DNA of 42,141 nucleotides from a virus: IMG/VR virus record IMGVR_UViG_3300023281_001520, positions 1 to 42,141 of that record. One strand, written 5' to 3'. Position 1 is the stretch's first letter. Every line of letters begins with the position of its first letter. A program made the position numbers and the translations under genes. The notes below the pieces were generated by a model, which did no database searches, was not told the origin of the DNA, and worked only from the letters and a program-made list of their open reading frames with translations. Below are positions 21,759 through 30,182 of the stretch, piece by piece.

Positions 21759-24700
21759 TGGCAATTGAAAGAGATCAACTGACGATCGGCGTCGAGCTAG
21801 ACTCGAAAGGAGCTATCAAGAACCTTGACGAACTCAAAAAGGGAATCAAGGGAGTTGGCAAGACTTCTAAGCAAGCCAGCAAAGGTATAAGCTCATTTGA
21901 TAAGGCATTAGATAACGCCTTTAAGTCAGTAACTCTTTTAAATCAAGGGGTCCAATTAGCGGTTGGTGCCTATAACACACTCAATAAAGCCCTTGATACT
22001 GTTACAGATGCTTATTCGAAGCAGGAAGACGCACAACGAGGATTGGTTAATACCTTAAAGCTTCAAGGTCAATTCTCACAAGCTGCTATATCTGACTTCA
22101 ATGAATTCGCTACGCAGTTGCAGAAGACAACTGTTGTAGGTGATGAGGTTACACTAAGTTTTTTAAAGCAGGCTAAGGCAATGGGTCTTAGTAACGATCA
22201 ATCAAAGGAAGCAGTTAAGGCGGCGGCTAATCTATCAGCGGCGACAGGCAGAGAATTAAATTCAGCCTTCGCCCAAACCCTAAAAACATTTGGCGGGTTT
22301 GCCGGTGAGCTTGGCGAAGTAATTCCTGAACTAAAGGACCTAACAGCAGCACAGTTAAAAGCTGGTAAAGCAACGGAACTTTTAAATCAGAAGTTTAAGG
22401 GTGAAGCCGAAGCCTTGGCCGAATTATTCTCAGGGTCTGCAATACAAAGAGCTAACGCCTTTGGTGATGTGCTCGAAGAGATCGGCGCTACATTTATTGA
22501 AGTCTTCGACCTTAATCAAGTAAATAAAGACGCTAAGGCATTTTTCGAAAACCTAGGCCAGTCTATAAAAGGATTCAGGGAGGCTTTAGGGAGGATTGAC
22601 TTTAATAGGATCAATGAAAACCTGAAGACTATAGGGATGACACTATCTGTCATTATCCTTCCTGTTCTGATAAAAATGGCCGTACCGCTGGCCCTGGTAT
22701 CTGCGAAGTTCTTAGCAATAGGCATATCTGTGGGGGTGGTTGCTGTAGCTATCGATCTCATAGCTAGGAACATGACTAATTTATCAAAGGTTGGAGAGGT
22801 AGCCCTTCAAGCTCTTAATACGGCTTGGCTCAACTTCCAGATAACAGTTATCAAAGGCTGGGAGCTTATCCTAAAGGGGGCTAAGGTTCTTATAGGATTC
22901 CTTGGCAAGATCAGTGCATCTTTTGGAAAAGTTGCTAAGGGCTTAAATAAGTCTATTGACGGTGTTATTGATACGCTTGAGAAAAATCTAAAGGTTCAGA
23001 TTCAAAAAAGCACAGTAGCTGCTAATGACCTTGGCGAAGCTTTTAATGACTTAGATGATACGGGATCTCTAGGCGCAATCATTGATACTATTACCGAGAT
23101 TAAAAGAGGCTTTGAGGCTGGTGTAAAACCTCAGGTTAATGCTGTCGGTAAAAGCATAGATATAGTTAATAGCAAGTTAAAAGAAACTATTAAATTAACG
23201 AAGAAAGAGTTAGGTGAGCTTAAAAAGCTTAAGTCTGAGAATTTAAAAATTGCAAATGAAATTGATTTCCAAGGAAAAAGCCAAGCTGAGATAGGTTTGA
23301 TGAGGCTTCAGAATGCACTTGAAGAAATCGATGTTAGAAAAAAGGAGTTAGATTTAGGTTCTACGATTTCAAATAATCTCGCTAGGACAATACTAGAACA
23401 GCAAAAAAATCTAAATATTCTTAGGTTTCAAGGTGAAATACTTGTTAAGCAGAAGCAGGTATACGGCGAAATAACATCAGAGCTAAAAACTGCTAAGAAT
23501 CAATATAAAGAACTGTTAGGTATTATCAAAACGCCTACAGATCCGGCTTTAATAAACTTCAAGCAACAAAGCGAACAATTAGATAAATTGATAAATAAGC
23601 TTAGACTAACTGGCATAGTAATCACTGACGTTAATAAGCTTATGCTATTGCCTAATATGGATGCTTCTAGGGCTAATCAAATAGTAAAAAACAGCCTAGC
23701 CATACTTGCAACGATCGAAAAGCTAAGAGACGAGCTAAATAGGACAGCACAGGCGTCTAGAGAAACGTCAATCGGTGAAAATCTTGCAAAAGGTATGAGC
23801 GGGTTTTTAAGAAAAACAAGCAAAGGGTTAGATAATTTAGCAAGTGATATTAATGGGGCATTATTTTTTGGTGCTGAGAAACTTGATGAATTGGGATGGG
23901 ACGATCTTGCTGATACACTAAGGTCTAATATCAAGGGTATTCCTGCCTTTGATATGAAGATCAGCCCAGAAAGTCAAAAGGCAATCGCTTCTTTTATTGA
24001 TGATACTATATCAGGCTGGTCATCAATGTTTGACGGAATTGCGGCAGGGTGGGACGCTGTAAGCTCCACCATCGGCGCTGGTATGGACTTCTTTTCTGGA
24101 GCTGCCGACTTTATAATAGGCTTTGACCAAGCTGGCATTGATGCCATGAAAGATCTACCCAGTAAAATAACCGAAGGCATGATGAATATAGGCCCTATGA
24201 TCGAGTCTATAGGTACAGCTTTCTCTGAGGGTATCTCAGCCTTCCTATCAAACATAGGGACCCTTCTACAATCCCTAGGCCCTATCATGCAAAAGTTTGT
24301 CTCTAGCATCGGTGATGCTCTAATGAATTTGCTAACAGATCTCCCTGGAATCGTTTTTAAATTCATGGAGGCTATGGCCCCAGCTTTTGAAGAATTAATT
24401 AAGCGGTTGCCGGATTTGATAACTAAAATTTTTGATGCAATTCCAGCAGTCATAGACGCTTTATTATCGATGCTTCCAGATATGCTAGTTCAAGTTTTGG
24501 ATGTTTTACCAGAGCTGATAGAACGCCTGATAAAAGGCGTGATAGGTATGATGGGCAAAATTATTACATCGTTGATTGATATTTTTATAACCAAGGGTGG
24601 AGCCTTAAAAATTGCCGTGGCTTTGGTAAAAGCAATTATACAATTAATCCCGGCGATCGTAGACGGCATAGCAACCGGGCTTAAAAATGCCATTCAATCA

Positions 24701-26113
24701 GTTCTGTTTGGGTTTAAGTATCCGCTACCAGACCTTGAGCCTTTCAAGAAGTCAGTAGAAGATTTTATCAATACTGTCCAAAAAGGAGCTGGTAAAGTTG
24801 CCGATGAAGTCTTTGCAGTTATCGATATCCCCGCCTTAGGTGACGATAGGGGCTCAGGTGATCCGCCAGAGAGAAAGTTACAAAAAGCCCTTGAAGAAGG
24901 AGGTGACAAGGTAGTCGGTGGCCTTATTGGAGCATTTTCGGGTTGGCACAAAAAAATGAAGGGGCATTTTGATGAGCTAAGGAGAACTACATCCTTAAAG
25001 GGCCTTGAGTCATTTTATAAAAAATTCTTTGGCGGAATTGTTGATCTAGCAATGCCTATTATGGGTCTTCTGTCTGTTGCTGGCGATGCGTTATTTAGTG
25101 TTATAGAGCCCTTGACATCGGCAATAGAGGCCATTCTAAAACCATTGTTAACCGGCATAGCAAGGCTACCTGAAACTATTAGCGAAGGGTTCAATGCCTT
25201 GATGAACTTCTTCACGGTAGGCTTGCCTAATGCCATTAATAGCGCCTTGCAGGGTATCTTGGGTCTAATAACGATAGTTGGAGAGACTATTATATCGGCT
25301 TTCGATCCAGTTATTCAACTCTTTGAAGACTTGGGGGCGACCGTTACAGATGCTTTTGCGGATGTGACCAATCTTTTAGATACGAACATGTCAGCTAATG
25401 TATCTGAGGCATTTACCCCAGTTATAGACGGCATAACAAACGCCTTCCAATCGGTTTATGATAACTTGTTAAAGCCATGGATTAATCTTGTTAACGGGGT
25501 CTTCCAATCGGTTTATGATAACTTGTTAAAGCCATGGATTAATCTTGTTACATGGTCTTTCCAATGGGTTTATGATGTTTTGTTAAAGCCTTTCATTAAC
25601 CTTGTTACATGGTCCTTCCAATGGGTTTATGATGTTTTACTAAAACCTTTCATAGATCTTCTAAGCGGGGCTTTTAATGCCATTTCCGCCCCTTTCTCTT
25701 CCCTAGCAGATGCTCTAAATAACTTTAGCCCAGACCTTGGCGGTCTTACTGGCGGCGGTGGTGGTGGTTCATTATTAGATAAGATCAGTCCGTTTGCAAA
25801 CGGCGGTATGATTGGTGGACGATTCAACGGCACAGATAATCAACTTATTGCCGGTATGCCGGGTGAATTCGTTTTAAGAAGGGAAGCAGTTTCTGGTATA
25901 GGTGAGCAAACAGTTTCTGAGATGAACAGGACCGGAAGAGTACCAAGCAGCGGGGGCAATGTAGCTCTAAATATTAATGAAGGCGCTATCACAATAATGC
26001 AGCAGCCAGGGGAGAGCCCCGAAGAACAGGCCGAAAAGATATTCGAGGAATTAAAGCAGAGATCTATCAACGGTGAAACTGTAATCTTTGCAAGCGGAAT
26101 TAGGGCGGAATAA
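21758..26113 (+). CDS. tape measure protein
   Basis: 1451 aa, the longest gene. Start TAATG overlap with the chaperone gene. N-terminal part: TP901-like region with helices (DAYSKQEDAQRGLVNTLKLQ, FNEFATQLQKTTVV). Two or more hydrophobic segments in the middle (LSVIILPVLIKMAVPLALVS, IGISVGVVAVAIDLI). Long helical regions with 'FxxxFxxLIxxLP' style repeats. Near the C-terminus four 19-residue near-identical repeats (VYDNLLKPWINLV type) and then a Gly-rich loop and the family's C-terminal motif FANGGMIGGRFNGTDNQ, PGEFVLRREAV. At about 0.15 nm per residue it implies a tail of about 215 nm. Confidence 0.95.
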   Translation: MAIERDQLTIGVELDSKGAIKNLDELKKGIKGVGKTSKQASKGISSFDKALDNAFKSVTLLNQGVQLAVGAYNTLNKALDTVTDAYSKQEDAQRGLVNTLKLQGQFSQAAISDFNEFATQLQKTTVVGDEVTLSFLKQAKAMGLSNDQSKEAVKAAANLSAATGRELNSAFAQTLKTFGGFAGELGEVIPELKDLTAAQLKAGKATELLNQKFKGEAEALAELFSGSAIQRANAFGDVLEEIGATFIEVFDLNQVNKDAKAFFENLGQSIKGFREALGRIDFNRINENLKTIGMTLSVIILPVLIKMAVPLALVSAKFLAIGISVGVVAVAIDLIARNMTNLSKVGEVALQALNTAWLNFQITVIKGWELILKGAKVLIGFLGKISASFGKVAKGLNKSIDGVIDTLEKNLKVQIQKSTVAANDLGEAFNDLDDTGSLGAIIDTITEIKRGFEAGVKPQVNAVGKSIDIVNSKLKETIKLTKKELGELKKLKSENLKIANEIDFQGKSQAEIGLMRLQNALEEIDVRKKELDLGSTISNNLARTILEQQKNLNILRFQGEILVKQKQVYGEITSELKTAKNQYKELLGIIKTPTDPALINFKQQSEQLDKLINKLRLTGIVITDVNKLMLLPNMDASRANQIVKNSLAILATIEKLRDELNRTAQASRETSIGENLAKGMSGFLRKTSKGLDNLASDINGALFFGAEKLDELGWDDLADTLRSNIKGIPAFDMKISPESQKAIASFIDDTISGWSSMFDGIAAGWDAVSSTIGAGMDFFSGAADFIIGFDQAGIDAMKDLPSKITEGMMNIGPMIESIGTAFSEGISAFLSNIGTLLQSLGPIMQKFVSSIGDALMNLLTDLPGIVFKFMEAMAPAFEELIKRLPDLITKIFDAIPAVIDALLSMLPDMLVQVLDVLPELIERLIKGVIGMMGKIITSLIDIFITKGGALKIAVALVKAIIQLIPAIVDGIATGLKNAIQSVLFGFKYPLPDLEPFKKSVEDFINTVQKGAGKVADEVFAVIDIPALGDDRGSGDPPERKLQKALEEGGDKVVGGLIGAFSGWHKKMKGHFDELRRTTSLKGLESFYKKFFGGIVDLAMPIMGLLSVAGDALFSVIEPLTSAIEAILKPLLTGIARLPETISEGFNALMNFFTVGLPNAINSALQGILGLITIVGETIISAFDPVIQLFEDLGATVTDAFADVTNLLDTNMSANVSEAFTPVIDGITNAFQSVYDNLLKPWINLVNGVFQSVYDNLLKPWINLVTWSFQWVYDVLLKPFINLVTWSFQWVYDVLLKPFIDLLSGAFNAISAPFSSLADALNNFSPDLGGLTGGGGGGSLLDKISPFANGGMIGGRFNGTDNQLIAGMPGEFVLRREAVSGIGEQTVSEMNRTGRVPSSGGNVALNINEGAITIMQQPGESPEEQAEKIFEELKQRSINGETVIFASGIRAE
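25445..25672 (+). repeat. four 57-bp tandem repeats in the tape measure gene
   Basis: Units begin TTCCAATCGGTTTATGATAA at 25445 and 25502; the third and fourth begin TTCCAATGGGTTTATGATGT at 25559 and 25616. Each encodes 19 residues (FQSVYDNLLKPWINLV-like). Units 1-2 differ very little, as do 3-4, consistent with duplication of a pair or two stages of copying. Confidence 0.85.
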
Positions 26114-27268
26114 ATGAGCGTTGTTATAAATGACCTTGGATATCTATCGACGCCCTATCTAGGGCTTGGGTATCTCGCTGGATATAGAGAGGGAGCCCAA
26201 GCCGCTTCCGTGACCTTTGCCACTGGTAGTTTTATCGGGGCACAAGTAGAAGGTACTATCAATGTAGAAACGGCAAAAGGCGTACAGGTTAGGACTGGAA
26301 ACTTTGCCCACAACTATTGTCCCGATGATAACGGCTATCTCACAGAGCCATATTTATCAGTTCCATATCTAGGCCCAAGGCTTTGTGTCTCTGGTGGTGC
26401 TCAAGTAAGCGTGATACGCCAAGACGCCCAAGGGGCACAAGTACGCCCAGCTATTTACAACACCAATAATTTAAGGGTTATGTGCGATTTCCCAAGCCGT
26501 GGCGACGGTTCGAATTGGACAGCGAGCAGTACAGAGCCGTCTACTACTTCTTCATTTGACATATTAAATGTTAATACGGATACCACCGAGGAAAAATGGA
26601 GGAGTGCAAGTGGGACTAAGACAGGCATACTCTTGGATTGTGAAGCTGATACAGGAGTTTCTATTTTTCTGGATACCCTGGCCTTCATGAATCATAACAT
26701 GACTACCTCGGCTAGTGTTGTTCTCTTCGGGTCTGATAACGCCTCACATTCACCGACTGGCGTTACGATTCCTCTTACAATGGTTGAAGATGACTTTATA
26801 TATATAGCTCCAGATCTTCCCACCACCGGATACCACTATTGGCGAATAGCGATTGACGACTTAACGAATACTGATGACCATATATCAATAGGCACGATTG
26901 TTTTTGGTTCCTCCCAGATATTCCATAACGAGTGCTTTATCGATCAAGTCAAGAAAACTAGGGTAAACTATGTTGATTCAGTATTTACTGAAGCCTTCTC
27001 CAACGTCCGCAATGACCGAGGAATCAAGAACAAGGTTAAGCTAACATTTAAAAATATCAAGTTTAATGGGGGCAACTGGGATAAGCTCGTTGACGTATTC
27101 GAAGAGTCTAGAACCATCCTAAAATGTCTATGGATACCGACGCCAGCATTCCCATATCGATTCTTCACCTTTGCAAAACTCACGAAGATTCCAGAGGAGA
27201 CACATAACGTCAAAGGTGAGTTTCATGATTTTGTTGATTTTGTGATAGAAACCGATGAGAGCTTATAA
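26114..27268 (+). CDS. distal tail protein-like
   Basis: 384 aa, directly after the tape measure (stop then ATG). The N-terminus has GYLSTPYLGLGYLAG and, 70 residues later, GYLTEPYLSVPYL, plus GAQV/GVQV repeats at intervals (about 35-105), a repeated-motif N-terminus seen in some siphovirus Dit-type proteins. The C-terminal half has beta-sandwich character (DWxIxDL, FxxITFG) with the ring-forming fold typical of Dit. Likely joins tube to baseplate. Assignment rests on position and partial pattern. Confidence 0.6.
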   Translation: MSVVINDLGYLSTPYLGLGYLAGYREGAQAASVTFATGSFIGAQVEGTINVETAKGVQVRTGNFAHNYCPDDNGYLTEPYLSVPYLGPRLCVSGGAQVSVIRQDAQGAQVRPAIYNTNNLRVMCDFPSRGDGSNWTASSTEPSTTSSFDILNVNTDTTEEKWRSASGTKTGILLDCEADTGVSIFLDTLAFMNHNMTTSASVVLFGSDNASHSPTGVTIPLTMVEDDFIYIAPDLPTTGYHYWRIAIDDLTNTDDHISIGTIVFGSSQIFHNECFIDQVKKTRVNYVDSVFTEAFSNVRNDRGIKNKVKLTFKNIKFNGGNWDKLVDVFEESRTILKCLWIPTPAFPYRFFTFAKLTKIPEETHNVKGEFHDFVDFVIETDESL

Positions 27269-28995
27269 TGAGCGGAAGCAATAGAAAACCTTTTGAAACG
27301 GCAACAGTATTAGACCAGAACTTTCTGAACTTTTGCCAAGACAACCTATCCAATCAGTTGGAGATGGTAGCTGAAATTTCTGTTCCTGCCGCTTCGTCAT
27401 TCCCTAATGATAAGATCTATGTCAGCGACAGAAATAAGTATGTTGGAGAACACTTTTATGAGGCTAGGACAACCTTTCCAGTGGTCAAAAGAACCATAGG
27501 AACCTACCTAGCTCCTGATGTCGCTTTTGGATCTTTGAAGTTACAAATCAATAATGCTGATGGAAAATTTAATGAGATCTTACCGGGCGGCGTTAATTAC
27601 AATCTTATGCTCAATCAGACGGTTGAAGTCAAGATCGGCCTTAGAGATGTGGAATCAACTTATATAACGATTTTTAGCGGGGCCATTACAGATATAGGAG
27701 GAGTGAGCAGGCAAGTATCCTCGTTCTCTATAACAGCTAGAGATAAATTTGATATCATGAAAGCCAAGTATCCTAATCATACTTTTAATGTTTCAGACTA
27801 CCCAGATATAGCCGAAGATTTAATAGGTACCATTATCCCATATTGCTATGGAGACTGGACCGTAGAGCTTAACCCCGAGTCAGGATCAAGCGTACCAGCA
27901 TTTGCTGTTAATACTCTTAAAGCTACTGTTATATCAGGTGTTGCTAATGTAGAGCTTGTGATATCAGATAATGTTAATACCCTATTTGATAATACTAAAG
28001 TTGTCTTATCTAGGTCTTCCAAATATTACCCAATAGCAGCGGCTGATATTTCCAACATAGTAAATAACAACTCCTTCGAGATAGCGCAGGGTGGGGCGAC
28101 CTTAGTCGAGGGTGTAGCCTATACATTCGAAGAAGGAGATGAATTCTTTTGCCAAGTACAAGGTAAAAACCTACTTGCTTATGATGATAATCCCGTAGCC
28201 ATTGCAAGAGATATTCTTGATAGTTTTGGAGGATTATCGCCGAGTGACTTTGATTCTTCATGGGACACAATCAGGGATAAAGTAGACGGAGCAGCCCCCG
28301 AAGATTCCGTAGCTAATATCAAAGCTCGCCTTTGGATACAAGAGCAGCAAGAGGCTCTTACATCGGCCCTATCTATTTTGGAGCAGATAAGAGTTGAGGC
28401 ATTTATAAATAGAAACCAGAAGGTTGAGCTTTCCACCTTGCATTTTACTGATTTCGCCGTAGCTACTAGCAAGCTAACAATAAGAAATTGGGATATCGAA
28501 AGAGAAACTTTTAAGCCCAGGTTAGACCTTAGAAACCAGATCAACAGGGTTAAAGGTTTCTTTAATCGCTTGCCCGATCTGGATGACAATTTCTATTCAA
28601 CAAACTTTTTCAAGAACCAAAACGCTATTGACCAAATTGGCAAGGTTTTAGAAAAAGGCTTGGTATTCCCAAATTTGTATATAAGATCTGATGTGAACAA
28701 CCAAGTTGAAGAGTCTTTAAGACTAACATCAGGATTTTTTGAAGAGATCGAAGTGACCCAGACATGGCGCTCATTGCTCCTCGAAATTTCTGATTTTGTG
28801 ACTATGGATATCAATATCGGGTCAACAGTTTTTGACGGCATACCTTGCCTAATCAGGGATATCGGATACAGCGCAAAGGGCTTGAAAATTCCCATTAAGT
28901 ATTGGTCATTCATGACAGTGCCCTACACTGGCTGGGCTGGAGTTGGCGGCGGAATTGTTGCGGGATCTACTGCAACAATAGAAGAAGAGACTTAA
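27268..28995 (+). CDS. tail hub / baseplate protein
   Basis: 575 aa, one base overlap with the preceding stop (TAATG). Starts polar, then APDVAFGSLKLQINNADGKF, ITIFSGAITDIGG, FSITARDKFDIMKAKYP, and PYCYGDW, as in hub proteins of gene-transfer-agent- and siphovirus-type tails with a gp27-like fold. The C-terminal end is glycine-rich (GVGGGIVAGSTA). It should sit at the tail tip and bridge to the adhesins encoded next. No peptidase motif is visible. Confidence 0.6.
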   Translation: MSGSNRKPFETATVLDQNFLNFCQDNLSNQLEMVAEISVPAASSFPNDKIYVSDRNKYVGEHFYEARTTFPVVKRTIGTYLAPDVAFGSLKLQINNADGKFNEILPGGVNYNLMLNQTVEVKIGLRDVESTYITIFSGAITDIGGVSRQVSSFSITARDKFDIMKAKYPNHTFNVSDYPDIAEDLIGTIIPYCYGDWTVELNPESGSSVPAFAVNTLKATVISGVANVELVISDNVNTLFDNTKVVLSRSSKYYPIAAADISNIVNNNSFEIAQGGATLVEGVAYTFEEGDEFFCQVQGKNLLAYDDNPVAIARDILDSFGGLSPSDFDSSWDTIRDKVDGAAPEDSVANIKARLWIQEQQEALTSALSILEQIRVEAFINRNQKVELSTLHFTDFAVATSKLTIRNWDIERETFKPRLDLRNQINRVKGFFNRLPDLDDNFYSTNFFKNQNAIDQIGKVLEKGLVFPNLYIRSDVNNQVEESLRLTSGFFEEIEVTQTWRSLLLEISDFVTMDINIGSTVFDGIPCLIRDIGYSAKGLKIPIKYWSFMTVPYTGWAGVGGGIVAGSTATIEEET

Positions 28996-29009
28996 AGAGG
29001 AGTAAAAGA

Positions 29010-29681
29010 ATGACGGTAAATTTAACAGTTTCATCAGTATTCACACCGGCCACAGCTTACGCAGATGCATTGCTTGGCGGGGGCACTGGCATTGACTACG
29101 GCACCGGGGTAAATTCTCAGTGGACACCAATTATAGACAAAACAGCTAATACAGGTGCTTTATCTGTTTATCTATCTCATGATGGTGTAAACAAAATAAC
29201 TGAACTTAGGAGTCATATTCAGACCTATGGCACTTCGACGGGGTTCACCTACGGTGGAACAGACAGCGCAGCCAATGATTTCACTACGTTAACAGGATTG
29301 GGTTCGGCTAGCGGATCATCCAAAAATAACGCCGATGGGCTTTCTGGTGGACTTTGGGGGGAGTGCGACGCCGATGTTTCCGCTGCAAATTTCTTTGATC
29401 GAGCTTCCAGGCCGACTCTCGTCAAAGTTTACGGTGATGCCGGCAACGGCCAGAGCCTAGCCACTGCGTACACGATCCCCGATGATTCCATGATCTATGA
29501 TTCGGGGGGTGGAACTGAAACGGTTGCTAGTGCGCCCGTTGACGGCGAATTGGGAGCTTCTGCTGATACCGTTTTGGGCGATAGAAGTTTGACACGCTTT
29601 CGAGTCTATTTTCCAAATTCCTTTTCAGTTGGCGGGACCATGCAATTTGAGCAAGTTTGGACCTACGCCTTTACGACGTAG
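29010..29681 (+). CDS. beta-rich tail-tip protein
   Basis: 223 aa. The start at 29010 follows AAAGAGGAGTAAAAGA and is preferred to an upstream in-frame ATG at 28902 that lies inside the hub gene. Mostly beta with Gly/Ser/Thr-rich loops (GLGSASGSSKNN). Similar small proteins follow the hub in several siphoviruses and are tail-tip or adhesin components. No family identified. Confidence 0.5.
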   Translation: MTVNLTVSSVFTPATAYADALLGGGTGIDYGTGVNSQWTPIIDKTANTGALSVYLSHDGVNKITELRSHIQTYGTSTGFTYGGTDSAANDFTTLTGLGSASGSSKNNADGLSGGLWGECDADVSAANFFDRASRPTLVKVYGDAGNGQSLATAYTIPDDSMIYDSGGGTETVASAPVDGELGASADTVLGDRSLTRFRVYFPNSFSVGGTMQFEQVWTYAFTT

Positions 29682-29823
29682 TATGGCAGCCGGGAACCCC
29701 CCGGTAACCCCCCGGGAACCCGGAAAGTTATACGATTCGGATCCTTTTGGAACGCTTGGTTATCTTTTTCTTGCTGCAGGGCTCTAAAGTGGTACGAAAA
29801 GTTATGTATCTCGAGGATTCATT
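29682..29823 (+). other. 142-bp non-coding stretch with C-rich repeat
   Basis: No gene. It holds three tandem 11-bp units (29690-29722) and then CGGATCCTTTTGG and other AT-rich sequence up to the Shine-Dalgarno GAGGATT of the next gene. No clear promoter was recognised. Confidence 0.5.
29690..29722 (+). repeat. three tandem 11-bp C-rich repeats
   Basis: CCGGGAACCCC, CCGGTAACCCC and CCGGGAACCCG back to back. The C runs and the CCGGG...CCCGG pairings allow hairpins; the other strand carries GGG and GGGGGG runs that could support a G-quadruplex of two layers or an imperfect three-layer form. Confidence 0.8.
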
Positions 29824-30177
29824 ATGAGTAAACATTATTACATGAGATGGGCTCTTTTTTGGCCGAACCGACACAAGGTTGGTGTGTGGTCCATGGCCTC
29901 TCCGCACGAAGTCGACGCGCCGGCTAACCAGGATCTGACAGGGCTTGAAAGAGCCGAGATCCACACAAAGCCCTACGGCGGATCACCCGCCACGAACCGG
30001 TCTGTTATCTGTCCTGGGGCGGATTTCAGTCACTTCGAATGGATCGGTCAAGTCCGACAAGCTTTTGGACCAGGCACAACGACCAGCGCTCCCGAGATTG
30101 TGGGTCTTACTATTGTTCAAAAAAACGGGAAGAAAACAGCATTTTTCAAAGATGGCACCATTAAACAAAAGGGATAA
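29824..30177 (+). CDS. small hypothetical tail protein
   Basis: 117 aa with TCGAGGATTCATT upstream. Starts MSKHYYMRWALFWPNRHKVG. It has no signal peptide or known motif. It lies between a tail-tip protein and the large adhesin-like gene, five bases before the latter, suggesting a tail-fibre partner or chaperone. It seems more GC-rich than its neighbours. Confidence 0.45.
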   Translation: MSKHYYMRWALFWPNRHKVGVWSMASPHEVDAPANQDLTGLERAEIHTKPYGGSPATNRSVICPGADFSHFEWIGQVRQAFGPGTTTSAPEIVGLTIVQKNGKKTAFFKDGTIKQKG

Positions 30178-30182
30178 AACAA

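Noticed and set aside
23974-24951. Several long antisense frames inside the tape measure gene
   Set aside because: Typical by-product of a long coding gene with biased codons; no ribosome-binding sites, no known motifs.
28902-29009. N-terminal extension of the tail-tip gene
   Set aside because: Cys/Arg-rich peptide inside the hub gene in another frame; ATG 29010 has AGAGGAGT at proper spacing.
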